Assembly (NCBI GenBank): GCA_964497185.1
Contig: CAZCBX010000009.1
Coordinates: forward strand, 37,049-101,048
Direction of reading: 5' to 3'
Source: CAZCBX01 sp964497185
GTDB lineage: Bacteria > Bdellovibrionota_G > JALEGL01 > JAGRMV01
Length of the DNA stretch: 64,000 nt
Part shown: positions 1 through 7,418 of the stretch, one piece after another
Numbering within the stretch: position 1 is the first letter of the stretch
Layout: each line of letters starts with the position of its first letter
Translations under genes and position numbers: made by a program
Notes under the pieces: model-generated
What the model saw: the letters and a program-made list of their open reading frames with translations, nothing else
Database searches by the model: none
Told to the model about the DNA's origin: nothing

Positions 1-242
1 CCGGCTGTGATGACCACCACGTCTGAATCTTTGGTGTCGGCGTAGTCGGTGGTGCCTTTGACCTGAACATCAAAACCTTCCACTGGCGCGGCTTCCATGA
101 GATCAAGTGCTTTGCCCTGGGGAATGCCGTCATTGATATCTAAAAGCACAATGTCGCCCAATGCTTTGGCGGCGGCCCAATGGGCGGCTGTGGCACCCAC
201 GTTTCCGGCACCAATAATGGATATTTTTTTTCTTTTGTTCAT
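1..242 (-). CDS. mdh: Malate dehydrogenase, N-terminal part (runs off the window)
   Basis: The N-terminal 80 residues of an LDH-like NAD-dependent malate dehydrogenase, which interconverts malate and oxaloacetate in the TCA cycle. The dinucleotide-binding glycine motif GAGNVGATAAHW lies at about residues 11-22. The acidic end of strand 2 (LLDINDG) selects NAD, and LDLMEAAPV follows as in this family. The start is the ATG at 242, four bases after the icd stop, so the two genes are probably co-transcribed and translationally coupled. The catalytic His and Arg residues lie outside the window. Identification is firm from the motifs although only about a quarter of the protein is visible. Confidence 0.93.
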   Translation of the reverse strand, partial: MNKRKKISIIGAGNVGATAAHWAAAKALGDIVLLDINDGIPQGKALDLMEAAPVEGFDVQVKGTTDYADTKDSDVVVITA

Positions 243-246
243 GGTT

Positions 247-1494
247 TTACCTCATCTGTTGTTGCACGGCCTGCCCAAACACACTGCAGGATAGCTTGGT
301 TGCGCCCTGCATTTGTCGTTCTAGATCATAGGTGACCGTTTTATTTGAAATGGTTTTTTGCAATGCCATGGTGATCAAATCGGCCGCTTTTTGCCAGCCC
401 AAGTACTCTAGCATCATCACACCCGACAGCATCAAAGACCCAGGATTGATTCGGTCTTGGTCCGCATGTTTGGGGGCTGTGCCGTGGGTGGCTTCAAAAA
501 TGGCCATCTCATCGCCGATGTTGGCCCCAGGGCCCAACCCCAACCCGCCCACTTGCGCAATCAAAGCATCGGAAAGGTAATCGCCATTGAGATTCATGGT
601 GGCCAACACGCTGTATTCGTCCGGGCGCAAGAGCGCTTGCTGAAACATGGCATCGGCAATGCGGTCTTGGATTTTGATTTTTCCTTCGGGCACCACACCG
701 TTATGCTTGTCGAATACTTCTTTTTCAGTGATGGTTTGCTCAGCAAATTCCTGCGCGGCCAGCTCATAGCCCCATTGGGCAAATGCGCCCTCGGTGTATT
801 TCATGATATTGCCTTTGTGCACCAAGGTCACCGACGGTTTGTTTTGTGCGATGGCGTATTCGATGGCTTTGCGCACCAGTCGCTGTGAGCCTTTTCGGCT
901 GATGGGCTTGATGCCAATGCCGCTGTCTGGCTCAATGGTGCTTACATTCAATTGATCCTTCATGAAGGCAATGATTTTTTGGCTTTCTTCTGACTGCGCG
1001 GGCCACTCAATGCCCAAATAGATGTCTTCGGTGTTTTCACGAAACACCACCATATCGATTTTTTCAGGATGTTTGACGGGCGCTGGCACTTGATCAAAAT
1101 AGCGAATGGGCCGCACACAGGCGTATAAATCAAAAATTTGGCGCAGCGCTACGTTCAGGCTTCGCATGCCCCCGCCCACAGGGGTGGTTAAGGGCCCTTT
1201 GATGGCCACTTTGTATTTGGTAATGGCATCCAGGGTATCTTGGGGGAGATATTGGCCATATCGATCGTTGGCTTTTTCACCCGCATACACTTCAAACCAT
1301 TCGATTTTCTTTTGACCGCCATAGGCCAATTCAACGGCCAAATCCAGCACGGGCTGTGTAGCGCGCCAAATGTCGCGGCCCACACCGTCGCCCTCAATGT
1401 AGGGGATGATGGGATGATTGGAAGGTTGAGCTTTGCCGTGATCAAACGCAATGATCTCGCCCTGAGATGGATCTTTAAGTTGCTCGTATGACAT
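247..1494 (-). CDS. icd: NADP-type isocitrate dehydrogenase
   Basis: Full-length 415-residue isocitrate dehydrogenase, the same size as the E. coli enzyme; it converts isocitrate to 2-oxoglutarate and CO2. Substrate and phosphorylation-loop residues are visible in GGGMRSLNVALRQ, equivalent to Ser113 and Arg119 of E. coli Icd. The cofactor region reads HGTAPKHADQ; the Lys typical of NADP enzymes is kept but the following Tyr is His, so cofactor preference is probable rather than proved. YDLERQMQGA near the C-terminus matches the Tyr391/Arg395 region of NADP enzymes. A strong ribosome site (AAGGAGG) precedes the ATG. mdh follows four bases downstream. Confidence 0.95.
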   Translation of the reverse strand: MSYEQLKDPSQGEIIAFDHGKAQPSNHPIIPYIEGDGVGRDIWRATQPVLDLAVELAYGGQKKIEWFEVYAGEKANDRYGQYLPQDTLDAITKYKVAIKGPLTTPVGGGMRSLNVALRQIFDLYACVRPIRYFDQVPAPVKHPEKIDMVVFRENTEDIYLGIEWPAQSEESQKIIAFMKDQLNVSTIEPDSGIGIKPISRKGSQRLVRKAIEYAIAQNKPSVTLVHKGNIMKYTEGAFAQWGYELAAQEFAEQTITEKEVFDKHNGVVPEGKIKIQDRIADAMFQQALLRPDEYSVLATMNLNGDYLSDALIAQVGGLGLGPGANIGDEMAIFEATHGTAPKHADQDRINPGSLMLSGVMMLEYLGWQKAADLITMALQKTISNKTVTYDLERQMQGATKLSCSVFGQAVQQQMR

Positions 1495-1498
1495 ACAC

Positions 1499-1510
1499 CC
1501 TCCTTGGAGG
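1499..1510 (-). promoter_or_regulatory. Shine-Dalgarno of icd inside a 12-bp palindrome
   Basis: The icd ribosome site AAGGAGG is the right half of the palindrome CCTCCAAGGAGG. The left half is an exact anti-Shine-Dalgarno, so the mRNA could fold on itself or dimerise and mask the site. The palindrome is seen directly; a regulatory role is inference, and the two-base loop is too tight for a stable simple hairpin. Confidence 0.4.
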
Positions 1511-1512
1511 TG

Positions 1513-1540
1513 CTTATATCACTGCAAAGTGGTTTTGCAA
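1513..1540 (-). promoter_or_regulatory. Candidate sigma-70 promoter for icd-mdh
   Basis: On the minus strand TTGCAA (1535-1540) and TATAAG (1513-1518) are separated by 16 bp and lie just upstream of the icd ribosome site. The match to TTGACA/TATAAT is good. It has not been tested, and the 5' leader would be short. Confidence 0.45.
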
Positions 1541-1551
1541 TCTTTCCCGAA

Positions 1552-1672
1552 CACTCTTCCTACTAAATATTGGCATTCCCCCCGTCAGTGGATGCTCTGG
1601 GGCAAAACGCTTTCCTCCCTCATGATAAAAACAAGTTTCATCATGATTCCCTCCTTGCGAGGGCACACAAAC
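1552..1672. repeat. Hairpin-array repeat, copy 1 (decayed)
   Basis: About 120 bp that align throughout with 1911-2028. Shared blocks are CTCTTCCTA, GTGGATGCTCTGG, CGCTTTCCTCCCTCATGAT, AAGTTTCATCATGATTCCCT and TTGCGAGGG. In this copy the first three stems have lost pairing (for example GCATTCCCCCC opposite GTGGATGC), while the last block (CCCTC, loop, GAGGG) is intact. It sits between icd and a scaffold gap. No coding function is apparent. Confidence 0.75.
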
Positions 1673-1686
1673 TCATCGCTGAATTT

Positions 1687-1786
1687 NNNNNNNNNNNNNN
1701 NNNNNNNNNNNNNNNNNNNNNNNNNNNNNNNNNNNNNNNNNNNNNNNNNNNNNNNNNNNNNNNNNNNNNNNNNNNNNNNNNNNNNN
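1687..1786. other. Scaffold gap of 100 N, flanked by an identical 55-mer
   Basis: Exactly 100 N. The 55 bases before it (1632-1686) are identical to the 55 bases after it (1787-1841). This is what a de Bruijn assembler leaves when two contigs end in the same k-mer, so the true gap length is unknown and may be zero. A genuine tandem repeat of the element is the alternative. Confidence 0.9.
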
Positions 1787-1832
1787 CAAGTTTCATCATG
1801 ATTCCCTCCTTGCGAGGGCACACAAACTCATC
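1787..1832. repeat. Partial hairpin-array repeat after the gap
   Basis: The right end of the hairpin-array repeat, from CAAGTTTCATCATG through CCCTCCTTGCGAGGG. It is either a third copy truncated by the gap or the same sequence as 1632-1677 shown twice by the assembly. Confidence 0.6.
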
Positions 1833-1840
1833 GCTGAATT

Positions 1841-1873
1841 TTGGGGACAGACACCTTAGGTGTCTGTCCCCAA
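1841..1873. repeat. GGGGACAGACACC perfect palindrome
   Basis: A 33-bp inverted repeat with 16-bp perfect arms (TTGGGGACAGACACCT and its complement) around a single central base. The same GGGGACAGA core forms a second, weaker palindrome at 38641-38671, also in a repeat-rich intergenic region. Neither has a trailing T-run, so they do not look like intrinsic terminators. The form is like that of REP or miniature-element ends; that comparison is inference. Confidence 0.8.
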
Positions 1874-1882
1874 ACTAATATT

Positions 1883-1915
1883 TTATAAATTGTCAGCTCG
1901 GTAAGCATCAAACTC
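1883..1915 (-). pseudogene. Displaced copy of the pilV-like gene's last codons
   Basis: Read on the minus strand this encodes EFDAYRADNL followed by TAA, the same ten residues and stop that end the gene at 2035. The two copies differ at three bases, all third codon positions (GCC/GCT, CGC/CGA, GAC/GAT). Similarity continues beyond the stop (AAAATATTA). The fragment has no gene body; upstream of it in reading direction lies a hairpin-array repeat. It looks like an old gene 3' end displaced by an insertion. Confidence 0.7.
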
Positions 1916-2028
1916 TTCCTAATGTTGGCATCCACCCTCCGGTGGATGCTCTGGAGGAAATCGCTTTCCTCCCTCATGATGAAAGCAAGTTTCATCATGA
2001 TTCCCTCCTTGCGAGGGTGCACAAACTT
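1911..2028. repeat. Hairpin-array repeat, copy 2 (intact)
   Basis: Four hairpins stand head to tail. They are GCATCCACC/GGTGGATGC (1928-1949), GGAGGAAA/TTTCCTCC (1953-1972), TCATGATGAAA/TTTCATCATGA (1974-2000) and CCCTC/GAGGG (2003-2017), with loops of four or five bases and almost no spacers. The array lies between two copies of a 43-base stretch containing the pilV-like 3' end (1872-1914 and 2023-2067). A short minus-strand reading frame runs through the repeat, but the palindromes explain it. This copy is better paired than 1552-1672. Confidence 0.8.
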
Positions 2029-2034
2029 AATATT

Positions 2035-2805
2035 TTATAAATTGTCGGCGCGGTAAGCGTCAAACTCTACGAAGCCGCAGCGGCCGGTTTTTTTGCGCCA
2101 GGTGCAGAGGGTTTTGATGACTTTTTCGTTGCTGTCGGGACCGTGATTGATGACGTCTTGCGTGTCGCAGGTTAGTGAGGTGGGCCGGGCTTGAGGGTCT
2201 TCGCTGGCTTGGCAATGTTCTTCGGCTGAGCCCAAAGCGGGGTCTGCGTTGATGTTGACAGGGTCTTTGTCGGGGTGTTCTTGGGTGACCGGGTCGTATT
2301 CGTCGCCTCTACACACCACAAATGATCGTGAGTATAGATAGGGTCCTGCTTCGTTGATGTCGATTTTGCATGGATCGCTCAATGCGCTTGCATTGACGTC
2401 TGCTCGGCTATTAAGCGCGCATCCAGTAATGGCTTGGCCGTTGCATGCTGAGCCGGTTACAGAGTCTTCTCGGTCTAAGTAGCCACAGCGACTCAAACCT
2501 TGGGCGTTCAAATCCACTTCCTGCATGACTTCTGCGTTAAAAGCGCCCCAAATCAGTGCTTCCTCGCGATTGCCCACGCGGTCGCCTTCGCCCAAATTAT
2601 CAAATGAAATGTCTTTGAGTTCTTCAAGTTTAAGCTGACAGATGTCCGTGGAGTTCGATAGGTGATTGGCACTGTCTTTGCCCCGCATCACCAAGGTGGT
2701 CATGGCCACCAAACCCAACAAACCGATGGCCAAAAGCACCAACGCCACCATAATTTCCACCATCGAAAAACCAAGTTTACGAGGCCCCTTTGTGTAAAAC
2801 AGCAT
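2035..2805 (-). CDS. pilV: Type IV pilus minor pilin, PilV-like prepilin
   Basis: A 256-residue protein with a class III signal peptide. The short basic leader ends KGPRKLG and is followed by the processed N-terminus FSMVEIMVALVLLAIGLLGL, with Gly at -1 and Glu at +5. The hydrophobic helix VALVLLAIGLLGLVAM is typical of PilV/GspI-type minor pilins that prime the fibre tip. The C-terminal domain holds several paired cysteines (CGYL, CNGQ, CALN, CKID, CRGD, CTWRKKTGRCGF). It is the last gene of the pilus region, behind a 126-bp intergenic spacer. Its final codons recur at 1883-1915. The PilV assignment rests on the leader and size; another minor pilin is possible. Confidence 0.75.
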   Translation of the reverse strand: MLFYTKGPRKLGFSMVEIMVALVLLAIGLLGLVAMTTLVMRGKDSANHLSNSTDICQLKLEELKDISFDNLGEGDRVGNREEALIWGAFNAEVMQEVDLNAQGLSRCGYLDREDSVTGSACNGQAITGCALNSRADVNASALSDPCKIDINEAGPYLYSRSFVVCRGDEYDPVTQEHPDKDPVNINADPALGSAEEHCQASEDPQARPTSLTCDTQDVINHGPDSNEKVIKTLCTWRKKTGRCGFVEFDAYRADNL

Positions 2806-2931
2806 TGGTCCATTTTAAAAGATTGCAGAGCGAGAAGCCAGCATTTATTTTTCCGGATCATTGGCTGATTTTAGGGTGCAATTTGCATATCAATTCAGCT
2901 CACCCAGGTTCAAAACCTTTGCACAGTCAAT

Positions 2932-3927
2932 TCACCCTTGATTGGGTTTGGGGACGATGTCGGTGAGTTCGTATTCTTTGATTTTGTATAACAAAGAGCG
3001 GTGGCTGATTTCTAAAATTTTGGCGGCGTGGGTGCGGTTGCCTTTGGTTTCGATCAGTGCTTGCTGGATTAGGTCCATTTCCAGCTTTTTGACTTGTTTT
3101 TTGATGGAGAGATTTTCCATCTCTACAGGGCTTATGGGCTGGATTTCTTGGGGTGTTTGTTTGAATTGAGGCGGCAGGTGCTCTACATCGATTCTTTTTT
3201 GGCCTTGCGCCACCACCAAGGCTCTTTCAATGACGTTTTCGAGCTCGCGAACGTTGCCGGGCCATGGATGTTGTTGCAACTTTTTGAGCACCATTGCATC
3301 CAATACTTTTGACTCACTGTCGCGATTCATTTTCTCTAAAAAATAATGCGCCAATGGAACAATATCCTCTTTGCGCTCCCGAAGCGGTGGCACGTTGAGC
3401 GGCATGACGTTGAGGCGGTAGAATAAATCTTCTCGAAAGCGTCCTTGTTCGACTTCATGCTCTAAATTTTTAAGCGTGGCTGCCACCAAACGCACGTCGA
3501 TTTTAATGGCATGAACGCCACCGACTTTGCGAATTTCGGATTCTTGAATTACGCGTAGCAGTTTGGCCTGCAACGTCAGGGTCATCTCTCCGATTTCATC
3601 CAAAAAAAGCGTGCCCTGGTTGGCTTCCTCAAATAATCCTTTTTTGTCTTGCTGCGCGCCAGTAAAAGAACCTTTGACGTAACCGAACAGTTCACTCTCC
3701 AAGAGATTTTCTGGAATGGCCCCGCAGTTGATGGCCACAAATTTTTTGGCTTTGCGTGGGCTCTGCTGGTGAATGGCACGCGCCACCAACTCTTTTCCGC
3801 TACCGCTCTCTCCCATAATCAAACAAGTGGTTTTAAACGGCGCCACTTTGCCAATCAACTTGCGCAGTTTTTCAATGGATGGACTTTGTCCTTGGATGGT
3901 AAGCGGATTTTGTTCGGTGGTCATCAT
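2932..3927 (-). CDS. Sigma-54 activator without receiver domain
   Basis: A 331-residue bacterial enhancer-binding protein: an AAA+ domain (about residues 15-245) and a Fis-type helix-turn-helix (about 285-325), without an N-terminal receiver domain. Walker A is GESGSGKE, Walker B GTLFLDEIGE, and the arginine-finger region FREDLFYRLNV. The sigma-54 contact loop reads GSFTGA instead of the common GAFTGA. The start was taken at the ATG 3927 (or 3924), one base after the pilD stop; an upstream extension would overlap pilD in another frame. Being alone behind pilD, in the place where Myxococcus has further pil regulators, it probably controls pilus genes. It may be constitutive or controlled by a partner protein. 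Confidence 0.85.
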   Translation of the reverse strand: MMTTEQNPLTIQGQSPSIEKLRKLIGKVAPFKTTCLIMGESGSGKELVARAIHQQSPRKAKKFVAINCGAIPENLLESELFGYVKGSFTGAQQDKKGLFEEANQGTLFLDEIGEMTLTLQAKLLRVIQESEIRKVGGVHAIKIDVRLVAATLKNLEHEVEQGRFREDLFYRLNVMPLNVPPLRERKEDIVPLAHYFLEKMNRDSESKVLDAMVLKKLQQHPWPGNVRELENVIERALVVAQGQKRIDVEHLPPQFKQTPQEIQPISPVEMENLSIKKQVKKLEMDLIQQALIETKGNRTHAAKILEISHRSLLYKIKEYELTDIVPKPNQG

Positions 3928-3928
3928 C

Positions 3929-4720
3929 TTATGATAACGCGCCAAAGAGCCATTGAACAGCCCCTTGATGAAGACCCAGAATGTATACCACCAGTCCCAA
4001 ACACAGAAACGGACCAAAGGGGATGGGGGTGCGCTTGTTCTTGCCTTTTATAGCAATCCACAGCACGCCAATGAGTGCGCCTGCAAAAGATCCAACAAAA
4101 ATACTCACCATCACGGCTTCGTAACCAAAATGCGCGCCAAAAAAACCCATCAATTTGACATCGCCCATGCCCAGGCCTTCAATGCCGGTGATCAGTTCGT
4201 AGACGAAAGCCAAAACCCATAGAAACCCAGCGCCCAACAGCGATGCCAATACGGCCTCTTGAAACGAGACAAACCAGCCCATTTGTCGCAACGTAAAAAT
4301 GCCGGCCAACGCCAAGCCGATCAACCAAGGGCCAATGCTCAATGAGTCGGGTATCAGTTGATGATCGATGTCGATCCACGTGATCACCAGTAAAATGCAA
4401 GCCAGCGTAAAAAAATACCACGTTTGCCACTGCAATTGATATTTCCAAACCAGCATCGCGGCAATGGCGCCCACGAGAATTTCGTTCCAGAAATATCGGC
4501 TTGAGTAGGTGTAGCCACAAAATCGACAGCTACCCATCAATCGCAAATACCCAAGAATGGGCAGGTTGTCATAAGCTTTGAGTGGCGTATGGCATGCGCC
4601 GCATCTGGAACCGGGCGTAATAAAATTAAGACCCAAGGGAAGTCGGTAAATGCATACGTTTAAAAAGCTACCGATCAGGCTGCCAAAAATAAAACCCACC
4701 CAGGGCCATGGATATTGCAT
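3929..4720 (-). CDS. pilD: Prepilin peptidase / N-methyltransferase
   Basis: A 263-residue polytopic membrane protein of the PilD/GspO family. It cleaves the leader of type IV prepilins on the cytoplasmic face and methylates the new N-terminus. It keeps the four-cysteine zinc motif (CGAC and CRFC, about residues 37-68), the first catalytic aspartate in ITWIDIDHQLIPD, and the second in the GxGD motif GLGMGDVK. Length is usual for the family. It lies 25 bp after pilI and almost touches the sigma-54 activator gene. The substrates in this window are the two pilins and the PilV-like protein. Confidence 0.95.
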   Translation of the reverse strand: MQYPWPWVGFIFGSLIGSFLNVCIYRLPLGLNFITPGSRCGACHTPLKAYDNLPILGYLRLMGSCRFCGYTYSSRYFWNEILVGAIAAMLVWKYQLQWQTWYFFTLACILLVITWIDIDHQLIPDSLSIGPWLIGLALAGIFTLRQMGWFVSFQEAVLASLLGAGFLWVLAFVYELITGIEGLGMGDVKLMGFFGAHFGYEAVMVSIFVGSFAGALIGVLWIAIKGKNKRTPIPFGPFLCLGLVVYILGLHQGAVQWLFGALS

Positions 4721-4745
4721 AACGATAGGCTACCAGCAAAGGGTG

Positions 4746-5528
4746 TTATTTCAAATCTTTTCGACGGAACAGGAGCATGGAGGCTGTTAAGAAGAAGAGC
4801 ACCCAACATACGGCCAACATGGTGGCATTGAATAAATAATTGCCCGGCACAGGAATGCCATGCACGATTTTGGTGTGCACGATGAACATGTCCAAGTTAA
4901 AAAATTCAACAATGTTGCCCACCACCTCAGGCCACTTGCTTTCAATGCGCATGTTGCGTGCCATGGTCAAAAGCGCGTTGGCCAAGTTATCGGAGACATG
5001 GCCCACCACAAAAATGGAAAATGAAAACAAGGTGCTCATCAACGAGGAACTATAGGAAGAAAATACCAGACAAATGGAGATCAAAATGCAAAATTCCAAA
5101 AACATCAGGTAAGCTGATTTTAACAACACCCACGAGATGGATGGGCTGTAAAAAGACAGTACGCCATACAACGCGGCCATCATCAGTACCACCATCAAAC
5201 CCACCACCAGGGCAAGTCCTAAAAATTTACCCAATACAAACCCAAAACGTGAAATGGGCTTGGACAAAATGGTGTAAATGGTTCTGCGATCCACTTCTTT
5301 GAACACCAAAGAAACACCCATGGAAATGGACAGAAACACGCCAAAGAAAAAGATGGCAAAAAGCCCCACGTCTTTGATGATTTTTTCAAAGACGCCGCCC
5401 AAAGACAATTGCGCGATAAAGTGAGATGCACCAATCATCACCAGCGTAAAAAAGATCAAACTGTAAAGCAGTTTTTGGCGAATGGCTTCGCGGTAAGTAT
5501 TGGTGGCCAGGGCAAGAACTTTGATCAT
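4746..5528 (-). CDS. pilI: ABC-2 type permease, PilI of the Myxococcus-type pil cluster
   Basis: A 260-residue permease with about six transmembrane segments; the cytoplasmic loop FKEVDRRTIYTILSKPISR is typical of ABC-2/NosY-like permeases. It overlaps the preceding ATPase gene by four bases (ATGA) and has the site GGAGAACAAAGC-ATG. In Myxococcus xanthus pilG, pilH and pilI lie between pilA and pilD and are needed for pilus assembly; the order here is the same. The name is therefore from synteny. The transported substrate is unknown. Confidence 0.8.
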   Translation of the reverse strand: MIKVLALATNTYREAIRQKLLYSLIFFTLVMIGASHFIAQLSLGGVFEKIIKDVGLFAIFFFGVFLSISMGVSLVFKEVDRRTIYTILSKPISRFGFVLGKFLGLALVVGLMVVLMMAALYGVLSFYSPSISWVLLKSAYLMFLEFCILISICLVFSSYSSSLMSTLFSFSIFVVGHVSDNLANALLTMARNMRIESKWPEVVGNIVEFFNLDMFIVHTKIVHGIPVPGNYLFNATMLAVCWVLFFLTASMLLFRRKDLK

Positions 5529-6469
5529 GCTTTGTTCTCCTCAATGTTTTTCAATAATGAGTCTTCCAAACTGTCTTTGTGCGGCACAAAAGATTCAAGG
5601 GGCAAATTTTTGTCAATGGCCCATGTTAACACTTCAGACTGGGAAACTGCTTTGGGGTTGAGCACATGCAAAATGGTGCGATTGGGCAAACTTTTTACAT
5701 CGGTGTGGCTTTGCCATGCTTCAGGAAGCGCCGGTAGCTGATCGGTTTCAAAAAAGAAATCAATTCGATGCACTTCGGCTGTAACCACATCGGTCATTTT
5801 GCCAAAGGATTTTACGCGCCCTTCCACAATCATCACCACATAATCACACAAAAACTCTATGTCGGACAAAATATGGGAAGAGAGCATCACCGTTTTGCCT
5901 TCTTGCTTGAGTGCAAAAATAATTTCCCGCACTTCTCGGCGACCAATGGGGTCCAAACCCGACATGGGTTCATCCAAAATCACAAAATCGGGATCGTTGA
6001 TCAAGGCTTGCGCAATCCCCACACGCTGAAGCATCCCTTTGGAAAAACTTCGTAGTTTTTTATCTCGGGCATGTTCTAGTCGAACCAGTGCCAACAGGTC
6101 ATTGATTTTGCTTGCCCGCTGGGCCGATGGGATGCCAAAGAGTTTGGCGTAAAAATTTAAAATTTCGGCCGCCGTGAGGTAATCATAATAATAAGCTTGC
6201 TCAGGCAAATAGCCAATGTTGGCTTTGACATCGGCGTCGTGGATGGTTTTGCCCATGATGGAAATCTTACCTTGGTCGGGATGAACAAAATCCAAAATGG
6301 ATTTGATGGTGGTGGTCTTACCCGCACCGTTGGGTCCTACGATGCCACAAATCGAATTTTTGGGCACATAAAACGATACGTCATGAAGAATTTTGACCTT
6401 GGGTTTCCAAAAGTCGGTGGTGAATGTTTTGTGTAAGCCAGACACTTCCAGCATTGGGGATTGAGTCAT
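5525..6469 (-). CDS. pilH: ABC transporter ATPase, PilH of the Myxococcus-type pil cluster
   Basis: A 314-residue ATPase: Walker A GPNGAGKTTT, Q-loop region ADVKANIGYLPEQ, signature FSKGMLQRVGIAQAL, Walker B FVILDEPMSGLDP, H-loop VMLSSHILSD. The C-terminal extension of about 90 residues is typical of ATPases paired with ABC-2 permeases. It overlaps pilG and pilI by four bases at each end, so all three should be made together. The ribosome site GGAGAGCAAAT precedes the ATG. Function in pilus assembly is inferred from gene order. Confidence 0.85.
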   Translation of the reverse strand: MTQSPMLEVSGLHKTFTTDFWKPKVKILHDVSFYVPKNSICGIVGPNGAGKTTTIKSILDFVHPDQGKISIMGKTIHDADVKANIGYLPEQAYYYDYLTAAEILNFYAKLFGIPSAQRASKINDLLALVRLEHARDKKLRSFSKGMLQRVGIAQALINDPDFVILDEPMSGLDPIGRREVREIIFALKQEGKTVMLSSHILSDIEFLCDYVVMIVEGRVKSFGKMTDVVTAEVHRIDFFFETDQLPALPEAWQSHTDVKSLPNRTILHVLNPKAVSQSEVLTWAIDKNLPLESFVPHKDSLEDSLLKNIEENKA

Positions 6470-7416
6470 ATTTGCTCTCCTTGCACCATGATGGTTGAAA
6501 AATCAATGTCAGAAGCCAACTCATCCAAATAGGCTTCGGGATGCAACATCAAAAAATCATTGAGCGTTAAATACGGATACTGCTCGGTCCACTGTTTGAG
6601 CAATCGTTGGATGTTTGCTTGCAGGCGTTGAATTTCCTGCTCAATCATTTCTTTGTTTTCAATGCCGCCGAGTTTGATCAGTTTGGTGCGGATTTTTTCC
6701 TCTAAGTCTTTGTCGCCATGATTCAAACGCAGCTGCTGCGCCAAAACCTCTCGGGCAAAAATGCTCTCAAGCGTGTTTTGGTTTTCGCCTTTTCGATCGA
6801 GCTGGCGTTGAATTTCGGCTGCGAAGGTACGATACAAGCTGGGCGCATTGTCTACATTTTTTGCAATGTACTCAAAATAAGGCAAGGCTTTGACTTTGTC
6901 ATCGTAATCAAAATAATAACTAAACCCGATCATCTGGGGGATCATCCAATACCGCTCGTAATGCTCCCAGTCTTGGGTGCGGTTGATGTAAAAATCCCAA
7001 CATTTGGATAAGAGCTCCAGTGAGTCCTTGGCTGCATAAGGGGCATCGGCAATATTTCGACTAAAGGACAAACGACTGGCATCATAAATACAAATGGGTT
7101 CGAAATAGGGATCTAGATCGGTGGCCAGATGGGTCAATGTATAAAAATCACTGTAATTTTTATCGCCTGTGAGCACGATGTCGACTTCCACAATGCCGTA
7201 AATCCAGATTAGATCGGCCAGCAATCCTTCAAAGCCAAAAAGAAGGGGTTTGATGGCATCTGCGTTCAGCCTTTGATGAACCAAGCCAGAATCAGGTTGT
7301 GGAAATCGATCTTCCAGTTCAATCAAAAAGTACGGTCGAAAGACAAACACCATGCAAAAAGAAAACGCCATCAGCAGCGAAATCCATATCGTTTTCATTG
7401 AGGATAGGCGTTTCAA
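6466..7416 (-). CDS. pilG: Membrane-anchored helical protein in the PilG position
   Basis: A 316-residue protein with one N-terminal membrane anchor (about residues 7-30) and a periplasmic helical domain rich in aromatic and TPR-like segments (ALPYFEYIAKNVDNAP). It carries no enzymatic motif that I recognise. Overlap with pilH by four bases, and its position between the pilins and pilHI, match PilG of Myxococcus, an accessory partner of the PilHI transporter. The start used is TTG at 7416, with GGAG 11 bases upstream; the ATG at 7398 is an alternative without a clear site. The name is positional and should be confirmed by alignment. Confidence 0.6.
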   Translation of the reverse strand: MKRLSSMKTIWISLLMAFSFCMVFVFRPYFLIELEDRFPQPDSGLVHQRLNADAIKPLLFGFEGLLADLIWIYGIVEVDIVLTGDKNYSDFYTLTHLATDLDPYFEPICIYDASRLSFSRNIADAPYAAKDSLELLSKCWDFYINRTQDWEHYERYWMIPQMIGFSYYFDYDDKVKALPYFEYIAKNVDNAPSLYRTFAAEIQRQLDRKGENQNTLESIFAREVLAQQLRLNHGDKDLEEKIRTKLIKLGGIENKEMIEQEIQRLQANIQRLLKQWTEQYPYLTLNDFLMLHPEAYLDELASDIDFSTIMVQGEQI

Positions 7417-7418
7417 GT

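Noticed and set aside
457..888. 143-residue plus-strand reading frame within icd
   Set aside because: A shadow frame of icd on the opposite strand, with no start signals.
1828..2022. Minus-strand 64-residue reading frame through the hairpin repeat
   Set aside because: Similar frames appear in the decayed copy, but they come from palindromic DNA. No ribosome site and no homologue-like composition.
1552..2028. CRISPR-like array in the repeat region before pilV
   Set aside because: Copies are few and diverged, there are no regular unique spacers, and no cas genes are near. The structure is adjacent hairpins.
2806..2931. Sigma-54 promoter upstream of the pilV-like gene
   Set aside because: Several GG and GC pairs exist, but none has the strict 12-base spacing with supporting bases.
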